A stretch of 64,000 bases of DNA, taken from positions 1 to 64,000 of the forward strand of contig JAIPBE010000015.1 of NCBI GenBank assembly GCA_021738725.1, written 5' to 3'. The position numbers were made by a program, and so were the translations under genes. The notes under the pieces were generated by a model, which saw nothing but the letters and a program-made list of their open reading frames with translations, was not told the origin of the DNA and searched no databases. Below, piece after piece: positions 43,380-50,688 of this stretch (its first letter is position 1; every line of letters begins with the position of its first letter). The stretch comes from Saprospiraceae bacterium (GTDB lineage Bacteria > Bacteroidota > Bacteroidia > Chitinophagales > Saprospiraceae).

Positions 43380-46220
43380 ATGTCTTTGAAATGTATACCA
43401 GAAGTGATTGTGATATCTGCGTGTAGAAAATTATTTAAATCCTGGTATTTGGATCGGATCCGGATCACTTCTCTGATCGGACTCTGTATTTTGGTTGGGC
43501 CTCTTCTCCCTGCTCAACTACCGGTATTGGATGCAACAACTTCGGGGAAGGCTGAGCTTCTCCAGCAATTGGTAGACGATGGAGTCGCTCTGGATGTCAG
43601 AGATGTGCATGGCTCGAATCTTCTGGATGTCGCTTTGAGAGCGGAGCATATGGATTGTGCTGCCATCCTGTTAGAGGCTGGCCTGGCACCTGAGCAGGCC
43701 CAGGTTTGTATGATCGAATACTATCGCCAGAGGGGCGATCTGCGCAAGGCACTCTCACTGGCAGACCGGCAGTTGAGCAGGATGGATGCAGCGTCAGAAC
43801 AGAATCATTCGGATTATCCATTGACCCTGGCTTATAAGGGGTTGATCCTTCTTGACGAAGGCGACCTGGGGAATGCACTGGAACTCATCTTGCAATCTGT
43901 GTCAATAACAGATGCAATTCTCGGAAAGAATTGCCTTCCCTATGGCGCGCGTTTGAATAATCTTGGACTCATTTATCAGGCTCTGGGTGATTATGCTTCG
44001 GCCGGGTCAGCTTTGGCTGAATCTCTGGCCATATATCAATCCCTTGCCCCTGATGACTATGAGAGTCATGTCACCCTCATGGAAAATTTGGGATTCACTT
44101 ATTTTGCTAATGGCCACGCTGATGAATGTCTCGAAATCCTGATCCGCGCAAAAGAGCTCTATGAAGAAAAGATCAGTGATCGGGATCTGAACTATTCTTA
44201 CCGTTTGAATAATCTGGGTACCGTTTACTACCGGCTGGGGCAATATGAACAGGCCATTCCACTGTTGGAAAAAGCACTGGCCATAGTCATTGAACAATTC
44301 GGCCCACAGCATTTATTATGTGCCGCGGGCCACTACAATATAGCTCAGAACTATCATCGGGTCGGTGATTATCAACTAGCAGATGCGCAATACCTCAAAG
44401 CGATTGCGGCCGGGACCGCATCATTGGGTGTAAAGCACCAGGAATTTGGCTGGTATCTCAGTGGCCGGGCTGTCAATCTGGTGGCCATGGAAGATGAAGC
44501 TGCAGCCTTGGATGTCTTTCTGCAATTAGGAACGAACCTCCGATTTCAGATGACTCACCGGCTGCCCTTTCTGAATGAGCGACTTCAACTGAACTATGCA
44601 TCCGATCTGGCCCAAGATTACGATCGTATCTCTTCTTTTCTGGTGACTCACCCTCAGTTTGATCAGCTGGTCTGCCAGAACTATGAGGATGTCATGCTGC
44701 GCAAAGGAATTCTACTGCACCTGAAAACCCTTTTACTCGATCGGCTGCGGTCCAACGCAGATGAAACGATTCACGGACAATACAGTAGCTGGCTGGACCT
44801 CCACACACAGATTGCGGATGAATACAGTATTCCCTTATCTGAGCGAGAAGGGCAACTCGATAGTCTGGAAAAGGAAGCGGAAAGAATAGAGCAATTTCTG
44901 GTGACGCATCTCCCGGAATTTGTTGACGAAAAGGATGCCCCAAAGTGGGAAGCCGTCAGGAGTGGATTAGGCCCGGGAGAAATCTCTATCGAATTTGATC
45001 GATTCAATTTTGTGGAGTCCACTGGCCAGGATCAGCGGATTCAATATGCGGCCTATTTGCTGCGGCGGGAATGGCCTCACCCTCGATTTGTTCCTCTTTG
45101 CTATGAGGAGGACTTGCTTCGGATCATGGGCTCCGGAAAAGAACGACGAGCGGATTATGTATCTCAGTTGTATACAATTCCAGATAGAGGGCTCTCTCCT
45201 TCTGAGGAAGAAAAATCAACCTTGTACGACTTGATATGGAAGCCTCTTTCTCCTTTTATGGAAGACAGCCGAACCGTGTTCATTTCACCTGCCGGCTTGT
45301 TGCACCGAATTCATATCGGGGCGATACCCATCAACCTGGACAGCACACTGTCAGATGTTTATTCGATTCGTCATATCGGGAATACGGCACGTCTGGGGGG
45401 GCACAACACCTTTGGTGATATCCGGTTTGGCAAAGATGCATTTCTGGTTGGCGGTGCAACATACACGATGGATAGCTTGGCCATCATGATCGGTATCGAA
45501 GCGCCTACTTTCCTGGATCCTTCAGGAGCGGAAATGGTGGCGGCATTGGATCGAGGCGGAAAAAATGAATGGAAATCACTGCCAGGGAGCTTGAAAGAAG
45601 TGAAACAAGTCCAGTCTGTGCTTGAAGCAGCCGGATATCATGTTTCCAGTTTCAGCGGGTATTCTGCAAGCGAAGATAATTTCAAACTGATCGAAAAAAC
45701 TCCGGTTTCACCCCGTATCATTCACCTGGCCACACACGGCTACTTTTTTGAAGACCATCCAGAAGATGAGCAGGACACAGGTCCGACCATTCAAAGTAGC
45801 AGTAACCCGCTGATGAGGTCAGGACTCATCCTGGCCGGAGGCAACCATGTCTGGTCTGGAAATTCTCCTGTCGCGGGTTTGGAGGACGGAATTCTGACCG
45901 CATTTGAGATCTGCCACATGGATTTGAGTGGCACAGAACTCGTCGTTCTGTCTGCCTGTGAAACCGGCCTGGGAGAGATTGCCGGAAGTGAGGGTGTTTA
46001 TGGTTTACAACGAGCATTTTCCATGGCCGGAGTCCGATATATCATCATGTCCCTCTGGCAGGTTCCAGATCACCAGACTAAGGACCTGATGACCGCTTTT
46101 TACCAAAACTGGCTGGGGTCGGGGATGTCTATTCCTGTTGCCTTCCGAATGGCACAGACAGCCATGCGAGAACGATTTATTGATCCCTATGCCTGGGCTG
46201 GGTTCGTCCTCCTGGAATAG
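43380..46220 (+). CDS. Exported ankyrin/TPR protein with C-terminal CHAT protease domain
   Basis: 946 aa. After an N-terminal hydrophobic segment (LIGLCILVGPLLPAQ) there is an ankyrin-like pair of helices (LLQQLVDDGVALDVRDVHGSN, about 55-100). TPR repeats follow at about 115-370 (RLNNLGTVYYRLGQYEQAIP), then a helical linker, then a CHAT domain at about 620-946. The caspase-like dyad is present: H786 in ATHGYFF and C860 in LSACETGLG. CHAT proteins are the TPR-linked relatives of caspases and separases. Some cleave gasdermins, but no gasdermin-like gene is seen nearby. It is co-directional with the metacaspase gene 29 bases upstream. Confidence 0.88.
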   Translation: MSLKCIPEVIVISACRKLFKSWYLDRIRITSLIGLCILVGPLLPAQLPVLDATTSGKAELLQQLVDDGVALDVRDVHGSNLLDVALRAEHMDCAAILLEAGLAPEQAQVCMIEYYRQRGDLRKALSLADRQLSRMDAASEQNHSDYPLTLAYKGLILLDEGDLGNALELILQSVSITDAILGKNCLPYGARLNNLGLIYQALGDYASAGSALAESLAIYQSLAPDDYESHVTLMENLGFTYFANGHADECLEILIRAKELYEEKISDRDLNYSYRLNNLGTVYYRLGQYEQAIPLLEKALAIVIEQFGPQHLLCAAGHYNIAQNYHRVGDYQLADAQYLKAIAAGTASLGVKHQEFGWYLSGRAVNLVAMEDEAAALDVFLQLGTNLRFQMTHRLPFLNERLQLNYASDLAQDYDRISSFLVTHPQFDQLVCQNYEDVMLRKGILLHLKTLLLDRLRSNADETIHGQYSSWLDLHTQIADEYSIPLSEREGQLDSLEKEAERIEQFLVTHLPEFVDEKDAPKWEAVRSGLGPGEISIEFDRFNFVESTGQDQRIQYAAYLLRREWPHPRFVPLCYEEDLLRIMGSGKERRADYVSQLYTIPDRGLSPSEEEKSTLYDLIWKPLSPFMEDSRTVFISPAGLLHRIHIGAIPINLDSTLSDVYSIRHIGNTARLGGHNTFGDIRFGKDAFLVGGATYTMDSLAIMIGIEAPTFLDPSGAEMVAALDRGGKNEWKSLPGSLKEVKQVQSVLEAAGYHVSSFSGYSASEDNFKLIEKTPVSPRIIHLATHGYFFEDHPEDEQDTGPTIQSSSNPLMRSGLILAGGNHVWSGNSPVAGLEDGILTAFEICHMDLSGTELVVLSACETGLGEIAGSEGVYGLQRAFSMAGVRYIIMSLWQVPDHQTKDLMTAFYQNWLGSGMSIPVAFRMAQTAMRERFIDPYAWAGFVLLE

Positions 46221-46221
46221 C

Positions 46222-46250
46222 AAAAAAAAAGGCCTCCATCAGGAGGCCTT
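46222..46250. terminator. Terminator between the CHAT gene and thx
   Basis: AAGGCCTCC (46229-46237) pairs with GGAGGCCTT (46242-46250) with an ATCA loop. The A-run at 46222-46230 gives a strong U-tract on the - strand, so it chiefly ends the thx transcript. Confidence 0.8.
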
Positions 46251-46274
46251 GTCATTGTCGAAGCACAAAGACGA

Positions 46275-46418
46275 TTAAGAAGCCTTCTTCGTAGCTTTTT
46301 TCGATTCTGCAGCCTTATTGGCCGCTTCAGCAGCTACGTTAACAGCCTTCGGACGGGAATTGCCGAAAGAGCCGCGCCAGATTTTTCCGCGCTTTGTGCG
46401 CTTATCTCCTCTACCCAT
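46275..46418 (-). CDS. 30S ribosomal protein THX
   Basis: A 47-aa basic protein starting MGRGDKRTKRGKIWRGSFGN and ending in an Ala/Lys-rich tail (AAESKKATKKAS). The GDKxTxRGKIWRGSxG core is the signature of the THX family that binds the small ribosomal subunit. The length is typical for Bacteroidota members with an Ala/Lys extension. A -7 box (TACCTTTG, 46453-46446) lies upstream and a terminator directly downstream, so it is a single-gene unit. Confidence 0.9.
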   Translation of the reverse strand: MGRGDKRTKRGKIWRGSFGNSRPKAVNVAAEAANKAAESKKATKKAS

Positions 46419-46445
46419 GGTTAGATTGTTTTTTTATGACGGTTG

Positions 46446-46453
46446 CAAAGGTA
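46446..46453 (-). promoter_or_regulatory. -7 box TACCTTTG for thx
   Basis: An exact TAnnTTTG match on the - strand, 27 bases before the thx start codon. No clear TTG at -33. Confidence 0.5.
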
Positions 46454-46563
46454 AGAGAAATTGGGATTCCATGCTGTTATTGCCACTTTTCGCGAAATGG
46501 AGCAACATTCAGCTGGTTCCACACTGAAGTGCTCACCACATGTTGAGTGGATACGAGCTGCTC

Positions 46564-47412
46564 TCAAATGCTCTCCTCGACCCGTTGTCTTCCGGTGTAG
46601 ACATTGAAGCGTTCCTGACCGGTAAACCCGATCAGGGTCAGCCCACCTTCCTCCGCCAGATCAATAGCGAGAGAGGAGGGCGCACCTACGGCAATAAGAA
46701 TGGGAATGGACGAGATCAAGGCTTTCTGGACCAGTTCAAAACTGGCCCGACCACTGAGGACGACAGCAGCCAGATCTGAATATGATCCACCGTCAGCTTG
46801 CAAGCTCCCGATCAATTTGTCCATGGCATTGTGTCGCCCGACATCTTCCCGGAGCAGTAGAAGGTTCCCTTTCAGATCAAACAGGCCACTCGCATGGATA
46901 CCACCAGTGACACTGAACAGGGATTGTTGTTTCCGTAATCGGTCCGGCAATCCGAGGATGGTTACAGCATCCAATCGAGGTTCTAAAGGAAAGAGTTCAA
47001 CATGCAGATTTTGCATCACGGCATCAATAGACGCTTTCCCGCAGACACCGCAACTGGAGGTGAGGTAAAAATGGCGTTCGAGCGTTGTCCAGTCAAGCGT
47101 AACCTCGGGTGCCAGATGTACTTCTATGGTGTGTCCACGCCCAGCTTCCTGTCGCGTATTTATGAGCTTCATGGATTGAATCTGGCTCATGTCAGTGATC
47201 AACCCTTCGCTGAACAGAAAGCCGCGAACCAGGTCTGTATCATGTCCAGGGGTACGCATGGTGATGGCCAGGCTCCGGTTTTCGCGTTTTGTATCCGGAC
47301 CGAAAACCAGCCGGATCTCTAGTGGTTCTTCTACAGTCACCGCATCCGGACTCTCCTGCCAACCCTGTTGGCGGTCAAAACGGAAAATAGGGTAGGAGCG
47401 ATATCCTTCCAA
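46564..47412 (-). CDS. fdhD: Formate dehydrogenase accessory sulfurtransferase FdhD
   Basis: 282 aa. FdhD carries sulfur from a cysteine desulfurase to Mo-bisPGD before it is inserted into formate dehydrogenase-type enzymes. EEPLEIRL near the start, TPGHDTDLVRGFLFSEGLI and the catalytic loop SSCGVCGKAS (C121 and C124, the same positions as in E. coli) are present, as is GGIHASGLFD. No formate dehydrogenase is seen in the window. The cytoplasmic molybdoenzyme at 7184-10078 is a possible client, although they are 37 kb apart. It lies 55 bases after a small cytochrome-like lipoprotein gene on the same strand. Confidence 0.92.
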   Translation of the reverse strand: MEGYRSYPIFRFDRQQGWQESPDAVTVEEPLEIRLVFGPDTKRENRSLAITMRTPGHDTDLVRGFLFSEGLITDMSQIQSMKLINTRQEAGRGHTIEVHLAPEVTLDWTTLERHFYLTSSCGVCGKASIDAVMQNLHVELFPLEPRLDAVTILGLPDRLRKQQSLFSVTGGIHASGLFDLKGNLLLLREDVGRHNAMDKLIGSLQADGGSYSDLAAVVLSGRASFELVQKALISSIPILIAVGAPSSLAIDLAEEGGLTLIGFTGQERFNVYTGRQRVEESI

Positions 47413-47467
47413 GAGTGGATGTTTTCGGAAAGGTACGGAGGAAAGCGATTTTAGATCTATTATACAG

Positions 47468-47836
47468 TTAACGGGGGTATCCCTGGTTGATCCAACATTG
47501 CAAGAGATCCAGTTCTTCCTGGGTCAGATGCTCTCTTATGACATTGGGGTAGACTGTTTTGCTGGGGGGCATGCGCAGAACAGGGTCATTCATACGGTGG
47601 AAAACACGGTCCACCAGTTTGCCACTTTGGAGTTTTGGTTCAATCCCCTCGTAATCGTTATAGGCTCCGTCATGGCAACCCGAATAATTGCAGGTTTCCT
47701 GGATGAGGGGCAGGATATCGATCTGATAACTCAATGGAATCTGACAGGGGTCTGGCTCTATAGAGATGATAGGATCATGTTGACAGCCGAACTGCAGACC
47801 AATGATCATCAAACTATAAACGGCAAACTTTTTCAT
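47468..47836 (-). CDS. Small lipoprotein with atypical CX4CH heme-like motif
   Basis: 122 aa. A lipoprotein signal ends at QFGC (C18). The mature part has a single CNYSGCH (C49, C54, H55), that is C-x4-C-H instead of the usual C-x2-C-H, and a later MPP with a possible Met ligand. YQIDILPLIQETC and LTQEELDLLQCWINQGYP resemble the short cytochrome-c-like domains found in Bacteroidota and Planctomycetes. Whether heme is attached is uncertain. An envelope electron carrier is the best guess. Confidence 0.6.
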   Translation of the reverse strand: MKKFAVYSLMIIGLQFGCQHDPIISIEPDPCQIPLSYQIDILPLIQETCNYSGCHDGAYNDYEGIEPKLQSGKLVDRVFHRMNDPVLRMPPSKTVYPNVIREHLTQEELDLLQCWINQGYPR

Positions 47837-47862
47837 CCATTTGGAACAAGTAGCCTGCGGCC

Positions 47863-47890
47863 TTGTTTAAACTGAATCTAAGTAACTTTG
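47863..47890 (+). promoter_or_regulatory. Promoter TTG-N17-TAACTTTG for the bacilliredoxin gene
   Basis: TTG (47863-47865) and TAACTTTG (47883-47890) are spaced by 17 bases. The -7 box is a perfect TAnnTTTG match. The start codon is at 47905, so the leader is short. Confidence 0.6.
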
Positions 47891-47904
47891 CAAAAAAAGA
47901 ACGC

Positions 47905-48321
47905 ATGTATCCGATAGAACTGACCGAACCGATGACCAGGGACCTGACTGATTTCGGTTTTTTACCGCTTTCCGAACCCTCCGATGTCGATACCATCCTC
48001 GGTGGTGAAGAAGGGACCGTCTTGATGGTTGTCAATTCCGTTTGTGGTTGCGCAGCAGCCAACTGTCGTCCGGGGGTGAAGCTTGCTCTACACCGTTCAG
48101 AAAAGAAACCCGAAAAGCTCGGGACGGTATTTGCCGGAGTCGATGCAGCCGCGACTGCACGTGCCCGTGAATATTTTTTACCGTACCCGCCATCCAGCCC
48201 GGCTATTGCCCTGTTCAAGGACGGAGAGTTGGTGCATATGCTGGAGCGCCATCATATTGAAGGTCGTCCTGCATCGATGATCGCCGACAACCTGATCACA
48301 GCCTTTGAAAAATACTGCTAA
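47905..48321 (+). CDS. BrxA/BrxB-family bacilliredoxin
   Basis: 138 aa from the ATG at 47905, placed just after a good promoter. A thioredoxin-like fold has the active site NSVCGCAAANCRPG (C47, C49, C54), the CGC motif of BrxA/BrxB/YphP. These proteins reduce mixed disulfides of low-molecular-weight thiols on proteins. The usual thiol, bacillithiol, is made by many Bacteroidota. Persulfides of such thiols are the usual substrates of the dioxygenases encoded at 4019 and 12015, which makes a functional link plausible. Confidence 0.88.
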   Translation: MYPIELTEPMTRDLTDFGFLPLSEPSDVDTILGGEEGTVLMVVNSVCGCAAANCRPGVKLALHRSEKKPEKLGTVFAGVDAAATARAREYFLPYPPSSPAIALFKDGELVHMLERHHIEGRPASMIADNLITAFEKYC

Positions 48322-48384
48322 GCCCGGTTCCATAAGGGCAGTCGCTGATTTCTTTTTCTGATCCAGACTTTCTACGACTGCTGG

Positions 48385-49032
48385 TTAGGGGGAGAGTCGC
48401 TCGATGATCCAGGATCCATCCCTCAGTTGGTATTGGACCCGGTCATGCAGTCGACTCATACGGCCTTGCCAGAACTCCATCAGGACGGGCTCTACCAGAT
48501 AGCCGCCCCAATAGGGGGGGAGCGGTAAGTATGCTTCTTCGTGGTATTTCTCTTCGAGCTCGCGAAAGCGTTTTTCCAGGATGACTCGACTCGGGATCGG
48601 TTCACTCTGCCGGGAGGCCCATGCGCCGATTTGACTTTCCTTGGGTCTGGATTGAAAGTATAATTTGGATTCCTCGTCATCGATGCGATGGGCGATCCCT
48701 TCTATTCGAACCTGCCGTTGCAATTCCAACCAGAGAAAGTTCAGACAAACTCTCGGGTTGTGATTGATCTGTTGGCCCTTGCGGCTTTCATAATTGGTAT
48801 AAAAAACAACACCGCGATCACGGATTTCCTTAAGCAATACCACTCGGGTGGTAGGGCCGCCGGAGGCATCAACGGTGGCCAGGGTCATGGCGTTGGGTTC
48901 CAGGAGTTGGCTGTCCACAGCTTCGGAGATCCAGGTTCTGAGTTGTTGGATGGGATGAGGATCGACACTGGATTCATCTAGTTCATGTAAACTGTAGTTT
49001 TGGCGCATGGTGGCCAGATCAGCGGTGATCAT
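48385..49032 (-). CDS. pdxH: Pyridoxamine 5'-phosphate oxidase
   Basis: 215 aa. Oxidises PNP or PMP to pyridoxal 5'-phosphate using FMN and O2. The full family pattern is present: TTRVVLLKEI, FYTNYESRKGQQI, NPRVCLNFLWLELQRQVRI, YFQSRPKESQIGAWAS, and the C-terminal EFWQGRMSRLHDR that closes the active site. Length is normal. Convergent with the bacilliredoxin gene. Confidence 0.95.
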   Translation of the reverse strand: MITADLATMRQNYSLHELDESSVDPHPIQQLRTWISEAVDSQLLEPNAMTLATVDASGGPTTRVVLLKEIRDRGVVFYTNYESRKGQQINHNPRVCLNFLWLELQRQVRIEGIAHRIDDEESKLYFQSRPKESQIGAWASRQSEPIPSRVILEKRFRELEEKYHEEAYLPLPPYWGGYLVEPVLMEFWQGRMSRLHDRVQYQLRDGSWIIERLSP

Positions 49033-49108
49033 GATAGATGGTTTTGAACAAAGGTACTATCCCATCTGCTTCTACCCGATGATCTGGCTCAGCGCTCTCT
49101 GGATCTGC

Positions 49109-49654
49109 TCAAACCTGGCGGCTCATGATGACTTTATCCGTATAGGTACCCTCACTCTTGAAAAAGTCGGGCACCGTACCGATCTGCTGAAATCCAGCCT
49201 GCTCGTAAATCCGACGCCCTGCACCATTCGTCGCGTAGACCTCGAGCCAGACGATCTCGAGGATGGGATTGAGCTCCGCCCACCGGATCATTTCCCGAAG
49301 GAGATGGCTCCCCAATCCGGTATTTCGCCATTCCTGACGGAGACCCATGCCGATCATACCCGTGTGCCGCATACGCATGCGGTGGCTGCCCGTCAGGTCG
49401 ATATTACCCACGATCTCATTCTCGTATTCGGCGACCAGCAAAAGCGAATTTTCTTGATCAATAAAACCCTGGATCCACGCTTCCTCTTCTTGCGGACCCG
49501 GTGTGAACTCCTCTGGCGTCAACGGCACATAGGGACTGGATATCAGGTAGGTCTGGATCGTCCGACGAAGGGCTTCTGCATTTTCCACCAGGGCCATCCG
49601 GAGCAGGACAGATCGTTCATCTTTGAGGCGGACCGATCGGGGCTTGAATTTCAT
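49109..49654 (-). CDS. GNAT-family N-acetyltransferase
   Basis: 181 aa. The GNAT fold shows VGNIDLTG, the acetyl-CoA-binding IGMGLRQEWRNTGLGSHLL and VYATNGAGRRIYEQAGFQQIGTVPDF. The closest look is to the RimI/YhhY type, but the acceptor cannot be told. It appears monocistronic. Confidence 0.85.
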   Translation of the reverse strand: MKFKPRSVRLKDERSVLLRMALVENAEALRRTIQTYLISSPYVPLTPEEFTPGPQEEEAWIQGFIDQENSLLLVAEYENEIVGNIDLTGSHRMRMRHTGMIGMGLRQEWRNTGLGSHLLREMIRWAELNPILEIVWLEVYATNGAGRRIYEQAGFQQIGTVPDFFKSEGTYTDKVIMSRQV

Positions 49655-49837
49655 AACTGGACGAACTTAATGATCTCGCAGCATCGTGGATGATCTGACC
49701 CGGATGCTGGTTCAAGATACTGTCTTCGGTCCAATCCCGTTTGTCAGAGAGGACTCTGTCAGGAGAGAATGCTGTTGACATTCATCCATGAAACAGGTTG
49801 GACGATCTCCCATCTTTGCCCTACTTTCGTCCTCCAC

Positions 49838-50317
49838 ATGGAACCCCGACAATATCCCGTTTCAGGACACTGGCGCATTACGCTTTTGTGGCTGGTATTA
49901 ACCGCCTTCATTTTGGTGGCCTTCAGTGCACCTATCCTGCTCAACGACGTGGAGTTTCCGTTCTGGGGCTCCCATTGTCTCTTCATTGTGGTCTTTATGT
50001 TTTCCATCCGGTACCTGTTTTTTCTCCGGCATTCATGGTTGGCCAGCAAGCAGATCGCCAAAATCGCCCTGTTTTTTCTCTGTATCTGGGGAGCATTCTA
50101 CCTGGTCGACCATATTCACGACTTTCAGATCTTTACAGATGAGGATGGTTTGAATACTTTCCTCAAGCACCTCTCCAATGCAGAGTATACCAGCCTGGAA
50201 CGATTCATCAAAGCCGAAATGATCTTTTTCGGGACCGGCAGTGTCATCGCCGTCATTTTTCTCGCATTTCGCCTGGTCATCTCTGTATGGCGCTGGCATA
50301 ATCTCCGCAAAGCCTGA
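49838..50317 (+). CDS. Four-helix membrane protein of unknown function
   Basis: 159 aa from the ATG at 49838. The longer in-frame start adds non-hydrophobic sequence before the first helix. Four transmembrane segments: about 13-36, 45-66, 76-95 and 127-150. No family motif is recognised. It starts a compact + strand series with the CMD-family and DUF6311 genes (gaps of 23 and 3 bases). Confidence 0.6.
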   Translation: MEPRQYPVSGHWRITLLWLVLTAFILVAFSAPILLNDVEFPFWGSHCLFIVVFMFSIRYLFFLRHSWLASKQIAKIALFFLCIWGAFYLVDHIHDFQIFTDEDGLNTFLKHLSNAEYTSLERFIKAEMIFFGTGSVIAVIFLAFRLVISVWRWHNLRKA

Positions 50318-50340
50318 CCTTCACCTGAAACCTGCACCTA

Positions 50341-50685
50341 ATGTCTGATCAGATCAAGGAATTTAACGAATACCGTCAACGGATGAACGACGTCATCCTG
50401 GCAAAAGAGAACAAAGTGCTCAAGCGCTTCTGGAGTCTGGACAATCAAACCTATCAGGACGGGGCCCTGCCGGTGAAAACGAAGGAGCTGATGGGACTGG
50501 TGGCCTCCATGGTCCTGCGCTGTGATGATTGTATCAAATACCATCTGGGCACCTGCTATGAATTGGGGTGTGCCACAGAGGAGATCTACGAGGTTTTCAG
50601 TGTGGCCAACCTGGTCGGTGGATCCATTTGCATCCCCCACACACGTCGTGCAGCCGAATACTGGGAAGAGCTGATTCAAAACTAG
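50341..50685 (+). CDS. Carboxymuconolactone decarboxylase (AhpD-like) family protein
   Basis: 114 aa. The CMD fold has the redox motif LRCDDCIKYH (C61, C64, H68), as in AhpD-type alkylhydroperoxidases, followed by CYELGCATEEIYEV. Probably a small oligomeric thiol peroxidase or disulfide reductase of the cytoplasm. It is followed after 3 bases by the DUF6311 membrane protein gene. Confidence 0.88.
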   Translation: MSDQIKEFNEYRQRMNDVILAKENKVLKRFWSLDNQTYQDGALPVKTKELMGLVASMVLRCDDCIKYHLGTCYELGCATEEIYEVFSVANLVGGSICIPHTRRAAEYWEELIQN

Positions 50686-50688
50686 GCG

